From NCBI GenBank assembly GCA_005881995.1, contig VBHV01000527.1:1-6928 (forward strand): a DNA stretch of 6,928 nt, read 5' to 3'. Origin of the DNA: Chloroflexota bacterium. Its GTDB lineage: Bacteria; Chloroflexota; Ktedonobacteria; Ktedonobacterales; Ktedonobacteraceae. Positions 1-5,959 of the stretch are shown here, one piece after another. The position numbers and the translations under genes were made by a program. The notes below the pieces were generated by a model that worked only from the letters and a program-made list of their open reading frames with translations, searched no databases and was not told the DNA's origin. Each line of letters starts with the position of its first letter. Within the stretch, counting starts at the first letter, position 1.

Positions 1-681
1 GTGCGCCTGCAGTCAATCGCGCGCCAGGTCATCGCCGAGTATGAAGGACGCATTCCTGATACCATCGATGAGCTGCGGCGGCTCAAGGGCATTGGCCGCT
101 ATACTGCTGGTGCGATTGCTTGTTTCGCCTATCGCAAACAGGTTGCCACCGTTGATACAAACATCTATCGTGTGCTGCACCGCATCTTTCTTGGGCTGGA
201 ACACCCCGAAGCGCAGATCAATAATGACCAGATGCTCAGGCTTGCAGAATCGGTCATGCCAGCTGGCGAGGCATACAACTGGAACCAGGCGCTTATGGAT
301 CTGGGCGCGACGATCTGTACCAGCGCCAACCCGCGGTGCGTGAGCTGCCCTTTGCAGGAAACGTGCGCAGCCTACACCGAGATGAGCCAGTACAGCCTTT
401 TTCCAGGCGGCCCGGTACTGCGCCAGCTGCGCAAGGTTGCAGAGAAGAAAGTGCCCTACCAGGCGCAGCCCTTTACCAGCACCAACCGTTATTTTCGTGG
501 TCGCATCGTCGATCACCTGCGCTCGCTTTCTCCTGGACAACGTATGACGCTGGCTGCGTTAGGACCACGCATCAAACCACAGTTTCATGAGGATGACCTG
601 CCCTGGCTACAAAAGTTGGTGAATGCGCTGGCAAAAGATGGGCTGGTGGATGTGCATGAAGATGGGGTACGGTTGCCTTGA
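1..681 (+). CDS. MutY/MIG-like HhH-GPD DNA glycosylase, 5'-truncated by the window edge
   Basis: This is the C-terminal part of a base-excision-repair glycosylase that probably removes adenine (or thymine) from mismatches. In the 226 visible residues, residues 28-44 are the helix-hairpin-helix (LKGIGRYTAGAI), D52 in VATVDTNIYRV fits the catalytic Asp, and C106, C113, C116 and C122 form the C-X6-C-X2-C-X5-C iron-sulfur loop. The GTG at position 1 is unlikely to be the true start: MutY has roughly 90 more residues upstream, including the catalytic Glu, so the gene begins before the window. Residues 130-226 are not a Nudix-like 8-oxoG domain; they look like a small winged-helix-like tail (YFRGRIVDHLRSL, then WLQKLVNALAKDGLV). 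Y34 sits where E. coli MutY has Ser and MIG has Tyr, so substrate choice (A versus T) is open. Similar proteins are sometimes misnamed HesB. Family is secure; exact specificity is not. Confidence 0.88.
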   Translation: MRLQSIARQVIAEYEGRIPDTIDELRRLKGIGRYTAGAIACFAYRKQVATVDTNIYRVLHRIFLGLEHPEAQINNDQMLRLAESVMPAGEAYNWNQALMDLGATICTSANPRCVSCPLQETCAAYTEMSQYSLFPGGPVLRQLRKVAEKKVPYQAQPFTSTNRYFRGRIVDHLRSLSPGQRMTLAALGPRIKPQFHEDDLPWLQKLVNALAKDGLVDVHEDGVRLP

Positions 682-726
682 TTGGTTATTCTTTCACCTG
701 CGTGTTATTGTATGAGTAGGACTCTA

Positions 727-755
727 TTGGTTCTCTTGACGCAATCGGCTATACT
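727..755 (+). promoter_or_regulatory. candidate sigma70-type promoter for the PIG-L deacetylase
   Basis: TTGGTT (727-732) and TATACT (750-755) are separated by 17 bp in the 139-bp gap between two genes, about 65 bp before the TTG start. A better -35-like TTGACG lies at 736-741 but is only 8 bp from this -10 and has no well-spaced partner. No terminator hairpin was found after the glycosylase gene, so read-through is also possible. Confidence 0.35.
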
Positions 756-805
756 AAGGGCTGATAATTGCGCATTCTTTTGATAACATTATTCAATCTA
801 TATTT

Positions 806-813
806 GGGAGGAG
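806..813 (+). promoter_or_regulatory. strong ribosome binding site fixing a TTG start
   Basis: GGGAGGAG lies 7 nt before the TTG at 821. An in-frame TAA lies upstream at 755-757 and no ATG or GTG comes between it and 821, so this site decides the rare TTG start of the deacetylase. Confidence 0.8.
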
Positions 814-820
814 CGTAGCG

Positions 821-1630
821 TTGCAACTCAATAGTTTCGATGATATTTCACGAACTCACCGTCATATTTTTCTTTCGCCGCATTTTGATGACGCTGTGTA
901 CTCCTGTGGGGGCACGATAGGAGTTCAGGTGAGCGATGGCCTGCGTCCGCTGGTCATTACTGTTTTTGGGGGTGCGCCTACTTCACCGCTTCAATTAAGC
1001 CCGTTCGCTGCGAACATTCACAGGACAATGGGCTTCCAGCAAGACGCGCAGGCGGCAGTGGCAGCACGGCGCCGCGAAGATGCCGCAGCCCTCGATTACC
1101 TACGCGCCGATTATCTCTGGCTTGATTATCCAGATGCTATTTATCGTGGAACACCCCCGTACTATACGTCGGATCTTCAACTAGTCGGGGGTCATGTGCA
1201 TCCTGGTGATTTGTGGATTGATAAAGAGCTGGCTCAAAACCTTGTAGCCCTGCATGAGCGGCTGCCCGATGCCGTCTGGTATGCCCCCCTTGCAGTAGGT
1301 AGACATGTCGATCACCAGATTGTGTGTTCCGCCGCTGACCGCCTGATCCAGCGCGGGGCCAACGTTAAACTCTACGAAGACTTCCCTTACGTTACCGATG
1401 AAGGAGCGTTGGAAGAGCGGCTCAAGGATTTTGGCGGCACGCTCGAACCGGCATTGGTGGAAATGTCCGAGATGCTTCCCCTGCGCCTGGAAGCTGCCGG
1501 GATGTATACCTCGCAGACAGGCCTGAATTTTGAGCACAAGGCATCGATGCCCAAGTTAATGGAAACTTATACCTATAGCATTCGCCCCGTCCACACGGTA
1601 CACCTGGAACGATACTGGACGGTCGAGTAA
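821..1630 (+). CDS. PIG-L/LmbE-family zinc-dependent deacetylase
   Basis: This 269-residue protein belongs to the PIG-L/LmbE family, cytoplasmic Zn2+ hydrolases that remove acetyl groups from N-acetylglucosamine-type sugars (MshB and BshB in mycothiol and bacillithiol synthesis are members). The first motif is at residues 19-31, SPHFDDAVYSCGG: H21 and D24 would be zinc ligands and D23 the general base. The second is GRHVDH at 160-165, with H162 or H165 completing the metal site. The PHxDDA form of the first motif (rather than PHPDDE) is a known subtype. Length fits the family and there is no signal peptide. The start is TTG with a strong Shine-Dalgarno. A kinase gene follows after 45 bp with no terminator, so the two may share a transcript. 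The substrate cannot be told: no thiol-biosynthesis or glycosyltransferase genes adjoin it. Family call secure, role unknown. Confidence 0.88.
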   Translation: MQLNSFDDISRTHRHIFLSPHFDDAVYSCGGTIGVQVSDGLRPLVITVFGGAPTSPLQLSPFAANIHRTMGFQQDAQAAVAARRREDAAALDYLRADYLWLDYPDAIYRGTPPYYTSDLQLVGGHVHPGDLWIDKELAQNLVALHERLPDAVWYAPLAVGRHVDHQIVCSAADRLIQRGANVKLYEDFPYVTDEGALEERLKDFGGTLEPALVEMSEMLPLRLEAAGMYTSQTGLNFEHKASMPKLMETYTYSIRPVHTVHLERYWTVE

Positions 1631-1675
1631 TTTGACTTTATAGAAGATAAAAAGCATGTGAGGGGTTGTTGGTAG

Positions 1676-3514
1676 ATGAAGGGGATTGAAGGTTTTACGC
1701 TCGGACGCTACGAATTGCGCCGACGCGTCGCCCAGGGTGGCATGGCCGAAGTGTACCTGGCGTATGATCGTCGTGTGCGGCGCCAGGTCGCTATTAAGGT
1801 ACTCTATGGGCGAGACGAGGCGTTTGTGCGGCGATTTGAGCGTGAAGCATTGGCGGTAGGCACACTCTCCCATAATCACATCCTGCCCCTGTATGACTTC
1901 GGGGAACAAAGTCCCTGGTACTACCTGGTCATGCCCTATGTCGAGGGCGGCACCCTGCGCGATTACCTGTTGAAACGCAAACGGCTCACACTGGATGAAG
2001 CCGCCAGTTTTGTTGACCAGATCGCTTCCGCACTCCAATATGCTCACGATCACGGCATGGTGCATCGCGATGTCAAGCCCTCGAATATCCTCCTGCGCCA
2101 GGATGGATATGCTTACCTCGTTGATTTCGGATTGGCAAAAGCCATCATGGGGGCGGAGGCACTGACAGGCGCGGGAGCTATGGTAGGCACGCCCGAATAT
2201 ATGGCCCCCGAACAATCCAACGGCGAAAGCGATTCTCGCAGCGATATCTACTCGCTGGGCGTGATTCTCTACCAGATGCTCACCGGGCGCGTCCCCTTTA
2301 TGGCTGAGACCCCGGTAGCCATTTCCCTGAAACATATTCAGACTCCGCCGGTCTCGCCGAGTACGCTGAACAGCGACATTCCGCCATCGATTGAGGAGGT
2401 CATCCTCAAGGCCATGGCAAAGGACCCCAATGCACGGTACCAACGCGCCCAGGAGCTATCCACTGCTTACTGGCAAGCGCTACAGACAGCCTGTGAGGCT
2501 CACTCTGAGGAAACAGGGGCAGCGATAACAGACCAGGAAACGCAACCGGACGCGCCCGCCATAACACTGGTGCTGGAAGAAACCCGGCAAATACTGAACA
2601 CGCGCCAGGGGCCTCCCATTCTGCCATTACTTGTGCCGCTGACGGCAAAACCGGGCATAACATCGCAGGGACTGGCGTCTACCTCGTTGCCTAAACGCTT
2701 GATGAAGAAAAGACACCACCTGCGCTCCGCTTTGATTGCACTGGCGTGCCTGCTGTCGATTATGTTGGCTCTCCCGCTTGGCCTGTTTACATGGCAGGCG
2801 CATCGCTCTCAGCCAAATGCGTCAGGCCAGCATGAACAAACGCCAACCAATGCATCACGATCCTGGTTAACGGCCACTGCTGAAGTTCAGGCAACCCTTC
2901 AAGCGACGCTCGCAGCGCAGGCGCGCGCTCAGGCAACGGCAGGCATCACCACGTCCATCGGGACGGGCAAGGCGCTCTATGCCGATGACTTGACCGCGCC
3001 AGGTGGAGGCTGGATCGATGACGGCTCTCAATGCTTCTTCTCTCCCCAGGGGTACCATGTGCGTACCTTCGTCGCGCGGGAGGTGGCATGGTGCTACTCC
3101 AGCCAGCAGCAGTACGCCAATATGGTGATTACCGCGCAAGCGCAATTGCTGCATGGAGGTATCTACGGCCTGGTCTTCCGTCTCAATCCCGGCAAGCGCG
3201 AGTTTTATGTGCTGGAGATCAACAGCCGGGGTGAGTATCGCTTTGTACGCGCCATCGGTAACGACCCGCTCAACTGGCTCACGCTGATCGACTGGACACC
3301 GTCTAGCGCCATTCGAAGCGGCTATGGTGCCACCAATACTTTTTTGGTTGTGGCAGCAGGGTCGCAGTTCCGGTTCTATATGAATAAGCAGCTGATTGTG
3401 ACGACGTTTTCGGATTCGGCTTATACTTCGGGCATGATCGGGTTTCTGGTGGGTGGCGATAGTTCGGGGGGGACCGAGGCAGTGTTTAGTAATGTGTGGG
3501 TGTTTGCGAAGTGA
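1676..3514 (+). CDS. transmembrane Ser/Thr protein kinase with extracytoplasmic jelly-roll (LamG/DUF1080-like) domain
   Basis: This is a 612-residue Hanks-type (PknB-like) receptor kinase. Residues 12-270 are the kinase domain: glycine loop VAQGGMAEVY (18-27, with Ala19 in place of the usual first Gly), K41 in VAIKVL, E57 of helix C, HRDVKPSN (130-137, so an RD kinase), DFG 150-152, and an activation segment ending GTPEYMAPE (171-179), where T164 and T172 are candidate phosphosites. A polar linker leads to one membrane helix at about 351-373, preceded by KKRHH (positive-inside). Outside, residues 399-422 are an Ala/Thr repeat tether (ATAEVQATLQATLAAQ), then 434-612 form a beta-rich domain with YGLVFRLNPGKREFYVLEIN and a closing VFSNVWVF, as in LamG/DUF1080-like folds. 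C453 and C473 might form a disulfide. The start is ATG after GAGGGG at 1660-1665, with an in-frame TAG directly before it. It probably senses an external ligand, perhaps a carbohydrate; the ligand and targets are unknown. Confidence 0.93.
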   Translation: MKGIEGFTLGRYELRRRVAQGGMAEVYLAYDRRVRRQVAIKVLYGRDEAFVRRFEREALAVGTLSHNHILPLYDFGEQSPWYYLVMPYVEGGTLRDYLLKRKRLTLDEAASFVDQIASALQYAHDHGMVHRDVKPSNILLRQDGYAYLVDFGLAKAIMGAEALTGAGAMVGTPEYMAPEQSNGESDSRSDIYSLGVILYQMLTGRVPFMAETPVAISLKHIQTPPVSPSTLNSDIPPSIEEVILKAMAKDPNARYQRAQELSTAYWQALQTACEAHSEETGAAITDQETQPDAPAITLVLEETRQILNTRQGPPILPLLVPLTAKPGITSQGLASTSLPKRLMKKRHHLRSALIALACLLSIMLALPLGLFTWQAHRSQPNASGQHEQTPTNASRSWLTATAEVQATLQATLAAQARAQATAGITTSIGTGKALYADDLTAPGGGWIDDGSQCFFSPQGYHVRTFVAREVAWCYSSQQQYANMVITAQAQLLHGGIYGLVFRLNPGKREFYVLEINSRGEYRFVRAIGNDPLNWLTLIDWTPSSAIRSGYGATNTFLVVAAGSQFRFYMNKQLIVTTFSDSAYTSGMIGFLVGGDSSGGTEAVFSNVWVFAK

Positions 3515-3554
3515 AGGCCAAAAAGGGCTACTTTTAGATATTCAGATGCCAAAA

Positions 3555-3585
3555 GGAATACAAATTCCAAAATGTGTGTTATAAT
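3555..3585 (+). promoter_or_regulatory. extended -10 promoter of the zinc-ribbon-rpsU operon with an overlapping dyad
   Basis: TGTTATAAT (3577-3585) is a perfect extended -10. The -35 slot, 17 bp upstream, is AATACA (3557-3562), which is weak as expected for an extended -10 promoter. An inverted repeat, GGAAT-ACAA-ATTCC (3555-3568), covers the -35 region and could be an operator. Transcription would start near 3592, leaving a leader of about 100 nt before the ATG at 3693. No terminator hairpin was found after the kinase gene at 3515-3550. Confidence 0.6.
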
Positions 3586-3623
3586 TAGTGAACGTTGTAA
3601 AGTGCATAGTTGCTAGGAGTAGA

Positions 3624-3683
3624 ATGTCTATTGTAAGCCGCGCGATACACGGAATTTTAGTGGGTGTAACACCCAGGAATTGA
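3624..3683 (+). CDS. possible upstream leader peptide (19 codons)
   Basis: ATG at 3624 follows AGGAG (3615-3619) by 4 nt and opens a 19-codon frame, MSIVSRAIHGILVGVTPRN, ending at TGA 3681-3683, 9 nt before the ATG of the zinc-ribbon gene. It is in the same frame as that gene, so read-through of the TGA would add 23 residues to it. Its last codons contain the palindrome at 3661-3675. Terminating ribosomes could re-initiate at 3693 or change access to the hairpin. The peptide has no recognised family and no obvious run of one amino acid, so it may simply be chance. It may equally be the true driver of downstream translation, since the site just before 3693 is a poor Shine-Dalgarno. Confidence 0.35.
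   Translation: MSIVSRAIHGILVGVTPRN
3661..3675 (+). repeat. 15-bp palindrome in the leader of the zinc-ribbon gene
   Basis: TGGGTGT-A-ACACCCA is a perfect 7-bp inverted repeat around one base, 17 bp before the start codon. As DNA it is a good shape for a dimeric repressor; as RNA it gives a 6-bp stem with a UAA triloop directly before the AGGA-like sequence at 3675-3678, so it could shape translation initiation. There is no U-tract, so it is not a terminator. Confidence 0.6.
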
Positions 3684-3692
3684 GTAAGAAAC

Positions 3693-4046
3693 ATGGCAAT
3701 GGCCGACCAAACCTTGTATTGTCGCGACTGTAATGCAGAATTTACCTTTACGGTTGGTGAGCAGGAATTTTATGCGAGCCGGGGATTGACAAATTCTCCG
3801 AGTCGCTGTCCATCGTGCCGCGCTGCACGTAAGCAGTCTGGCGGTGGATATAGTAGTGGTGGACGCGGTGGTGGTTATAGCGACCGCGCGCCCCGCCAGA
3901 TGTACACAGCTATCTGCGCTAGCTGTGGCAATGAAGCGCAGGTACCTTTCCAGCCACGCGAGGATCGACCTGTGTATTGCAGCGATTGCTTCCAATCGCA
4001 GTCGTCAAACTCGGGTCGCAATAGTGGCCGTCGATCTCGCTGGTAG
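3693..4046 (+). CDS. tandem zinc-ribbon protein with RGG-like linker
   Basis: This 117-residue protein has two zinc ribbons. The first (residues 7-46) matches the probable zinc-ribbon family zf-trcl (PF13451): C10-X2-C13, then EFTFTVGEQEFYASRGL, then C39-X2-C42 in RCPSCR. The second (73-100) has C75-X2-C78 and C96-X2-C99 with VPFQPREDRPVYC between the pairs. The linker at 49-68 is Gly/Arg/Ser/Tyr-rich (GGRGGGY) and the tail (104-117) is Ser/Arg-rich, a composition typical of RNA-binding proteins. There is no membrane segment. ATG at 3693 is chosen because TGA 3681 closes the frame upstream; ATG 3699 is an alternative. It lies 5 bp before rpsU, so the two are surely co-transcribed and probably translationally coupled. 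A nucleic-acid or ribosome-associated role is inferred from composition and partner; no function is established for the family. Confidence 0.88.
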   Translation: MAMADQTLYCRDCNAEFTFTVGEQEFYASRGLTNSPSRCPSCRAARKQSGGGYSSGGRGGGYSDRAPRQMYTAICASCGNEAQVPFQPREDRPVYCSDCFQSQSSNSGRNSGRRSRW

Positions 4047-4051
4047 TCCCT

Positions 4052-4243
4052 ATGAGCCAGATCAAAGTGAATCCAGGTGATTCGTTTGAGATTGCCCTCA
4101 AACGTTTCAACCGCAAGGTTCAACAAGATGGCATCCTGTCCGAGGCTCGTCGTCGTCGACACTACGAGACCCCGCAGGCTCGCCGCAAGCGTAAAGCCGA
4201 GACGCAACGCCGCAGGCGCAGACGCACCACCCGCGTAAGTTGA
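4052..4243 (+). CDS. rpsU: 30S ribosomal protein S21 (bS21)
   Basis: This 63-residue protein matches bS21, a small-subunit protein that sits near the 3' end of 16S rRNA and helps mRNA selection at initiation. The N-terminal half (IKVNPGDSFEIALKRFNRKVQQDGILSEARRR) follows the family, with the conserved ALKRF and the GIL-E-RRR-YE pattern. The C-terminal third is almost wholly Arg/Lys (RRRRRR at 54-59), as expected for an rRNA-binding tail. Length is within the usual 58-71. The start is 5 bp after the stop of the zinc-ribbon gene and has only a poor Shine-Dalgarno (GGTAG), so translation probably depends on ribosomes arriving from the upstream gene. A strong terminator follows 7 bp after the stop, ending the two-gene unit. 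Confidence 0.95.
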   Translation: MSQIKVNPGDSFEIALKRFNRKVQQDGILSEARRRRHYETPQARRKRKAETQRRRRRRTTRVS

Positions 4244-4250
4244 CAACACC

Positions 4251-4293
4251 AGGGAGCATGCAGTAGAAGACTTTTCACTGCATGCTCCCTTTC
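4251..4293 (+). terminator. intrinsic terminator after rpsU
   Basis: A perfect 14-bp stem, AGGGAGCATGCAGT (4251-4264) with ACTGCATGCTCCCT (4277-4290), closes a 12-nt loop that can itself pair GAA with TTC. It is followed by a short, impure T-tract (TTTCCTT). The stem begins 8 bp after the rpsU stop and separates the operon from the folK fusion gene. Confidence 0.88.
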
Positions 4294-4343
4294 CTTCACT
4301 CACTCATCCCCAGGCATATCTCCAACGTGTAACTTACTGTACG

Positions 4344-4406
4344 TATTATCTATAGGGATGAAAATAGCCATGATCCATGTTCTCATAAAGTGGGGACGAT
4401 GATAAT
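4344..4406 (+). promoter_or_regulatory. weak candidate promoter region of the FolK-MptA fusion gene
   Basis: After the rpsU terminator, the next gene needs its own promoter. Two -10-like hexamers are visible, TATTAT (4344-4349) and GATAAT (4401-4406), but neither has a convincing -35 at 16-18 bp, so the choice is open. The likely ribosome binding site is AGAGAGGA (4413-4420), a rather long 12 nt before the ATG at 4433. A poor imperfect dyad TGA...TCA spans about 4359-4385. No riboswitch was recognised. Confidence 0.25.
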
Positions 4407-4432
4407 ACGGACAGAGAGGAATATATATCTTC

Positions 4433-5959
4433 ATGAGCATTGATACAACATTTACGCAGCAGGCTGCTTTGAATGGGAAAACGCCTGTTGCTACCCATAC
4501 AGTGTACCTTGGCCTGGGTTCTAATTTAGGGGATCGGCGCGGGAACCTGGCTGCCGCTTTGCAGCGCCTGCGCGAGGTGTTCGAGATTACCAGCGTCTCG
4601 TCGGTCTATGATACGGAGCCGGTGGGGTTTGCCGACCAGCCACGCTTTTTGAATATTGTGCTGATGGGTCAGACTGCGCTCGATCCTGAAGCGCTGCTGG
4701 ATTATGTGAAACAGATTGAGGCGAAACTGGGCAGACAGCCCTCGTTTCGTTATGGGCCGAGACCCATCGATATCGATATTCTTTTGTATGATGACCTGCA
4801 TATAGAGCAGGATAACCTGACGATACCGCATCCACGCATGGCGGAACGCGCGTTTGTGCTGGTTCCACTGGCGGAGATCGCGCCGGAAAGCGTCGAGCCT
4901 GTAAGCGGAAAGTCGGCACAGGAACTCCTGGAGGCGGTGCCACAGGCTGGCGTGCAAAAGCTCGCGCCAACGCTGCGTATCTCGCTTGATCGCGATATCC
5001 AGAGTGGGAAACCTGCCGTACATGTGCGCCTGGGACGTGCAGGAGTGGTCGGCATAACGAAGGCTATCCTGATTGGAGACGAGGGGCATCAACAGTGGTT
5101 CAATGCCACGTTTGACCTGTATGCAAATCTGGGCGCATCCCAGGCTGGCGTGCATATGTCGCGTTTCAGCGATGCACTGGACGAAGTGATGGAGGAGATG
5201 GGTCAGAAGTCCTGGCCGAAGATCGAGCTACTGGCAGAGCATATTGCTCGAACGATTGTCGAGAAGCAGCAGGCACTGCGGGCCGAGGCGCATATTCGCA
5301 CAGCCTATCCGCTCCAGAAATGGACGCCGGTCTCGGGACGACCTACGCAGGAAGTGTACGGGTTGCTCGCGGAAGCGGTCGCTACAAAAGAGGGTTCCAG
5401 GCGTATGGTGGGCGTGGAGGTCGAGGGCATGGTAGCCTGTCCATGTGCGCAGGACATGGTGCATGCCTATGCGCAGGTGCGCTTGCAGGAAGAGGGCTTC
5501 CCCGACGATGTCATTGAGCACATGCTGTCGGTCACACCGCTGGCTACGCATAACCAGCGCGGGCGGGCTACGCTCATGATCGGCACCGACCAGGATTTGG
5601 ATGTACGCGACCTGGTAGACCTGGCGGAAAGCGCGATGAGTTCTGAGAATTACGGACTGCTCAAGCGGCCAGACGAACTGTATATCGTCAATAAGGCGCA
5701 CGCCAACCCACGCTTTGTCGAAGATGTCGCGCGCGAGATGCTGCAGGCGGTGGTTGAGAAATATAGCGATTTGCCCGAGGATACGTTTGTTTGGGTACAC
5801 CAGCGGAACGAGGAGACCATTCATAAATATGACGTGGAGGCGGAAGGCTGGGGAACGCTCGGCGAGCTACGCGCAGAAATTTTGAGGAGCGAGAGCCTCG
5901 AACGTCATACTAATAAAGAGGAGTGGCTGTTGCAGCATCCTCTTAACAGTCTTGATTAA
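4433..5959 (+). CDS. bifunctional FolK (HPPK) - GTP cyclohydrolase MptA/FolE2-family fusion
   Basis: This 508-residue fusion covers two pterin steps. Residues 22-152 are 6-hydroxymethyl-7,8-dihydropterin pyrophosphokinase: VYLGLGSNLGDR (24-35), then the HPPK signature RYGPRPIDIDIL (106-117) with Mg-binding D113 and D115, then IPHPRMAERAFVLVPLAEIAPE. Residues 180-485 are a GTP cyclohydrolase of the MptA/FolE2 (GTP-CH-IV/IB) family: GVHMSRF (239-245), ACPCAQ (335-340), THNQRGR (372-378), SSENYGLLKRPDE (403-415) and ETIHKYD (461-467). Likely metal or catalytic residues are C336/C338, H373, E405 and H464. The roughly 34-residue stretch between CPC and THNQRG is characteristic of archaeal MptA rather than the compact bacterial FolE2, so the product may be the 2',3'-cyclic phosphate. 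The FolB-type aldolase step between them is not encoded here. L. lactis FolKE is an analogous fusion with the unrelated FolE1. Both domains look intact, and the gene is monocistronic by layout. Confidence 0.93.
   Translation: MSIDTTFTQQAALNGKTPVATHTVYLGLGSNLGDRRGNLAAALQRLREVFEITSVSSVYDTEPVGFADQPRFLNIVLMGQTALDPEALLDYVKQIEAKLGRQPSFRYGPRPIDIDILLYDDLHIEQDNLTIPHPRMAERAFVLVPLAEIAPESVEPVSGKSAQELLEAVPQAGVQKLAPTLRISLDRDIQSGKPAVHVRLGRAGVVGITKAILIGDEGHQQWFNATFDLYANLGASQAGVHMSRFSDALDEVMEEMGQKSWPKIELLAEHIARTIVEKQQALRAEAHIRTAYPLQKWTPVSGRPTQEVYGLLAEAVATKEGSRRMVGVEVEGMVACPCAQDMVHAYAQVRLQEEGFPDDVIEHMLSVTPLATHNQRGRATLMIGTDQDLDVRDLVDLAESAMSSENYGLLKRPDELYIVNKAHANPRFVEDVAREMLQAVVEKYSDLPEDTFVWVHQRNEETIHKYDVEAEGWGTLGELRAEILRSESLERHTNKEEWLLQHPLNSLD

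Noticed and set aside
736..768. TTGACG (736-741) with GATAAT (763-768) as a promoter
   Set aside because: The spacer is 21 bp, too long for a sigma70-type promoter; the TTGGTT/TATACT pair is better spaced.
1556..2443. 295-codon open frame on the minus strand
   Set aside because: It lies wholly opposite the end of the deacetylase and the catalytic core of the kinase, shows no recognisable domain, and exists because of the codon pattern of the plus-strand gene.
3466..3472. G-run near the kinase 3' end as a phase-variable tract
   Set aside because: Seven Gs near the very end of the gene are too short and too late in the frame to act as a convincing contingency locus.
3516..3537. terminator after the kinase gene
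   Set aside because: GCC and GGC flank an A-run and some Ts follow, but only 3 bp pair, so no stable stem forms.
4359..4385. Zur-like operator upstream of the FolK-MptA gene
   Set aside because: The dyad matches at only about 8 of 13 half-site positions, too weak to claim, although Zur control is known for some FolE2 genes.
4526..5155. 209-codon open frame on the minus strand within the FolK-MptA gene
   Set aside because: It is antisense to well-conserved enzyme domains, has no motif and no credible ribosome binding site.
5228..5824. 198-codon open frame on the minus strand
   Set aside because: It mirrors the conserved cyclohydrolase domain and has no family resemblance of its own.
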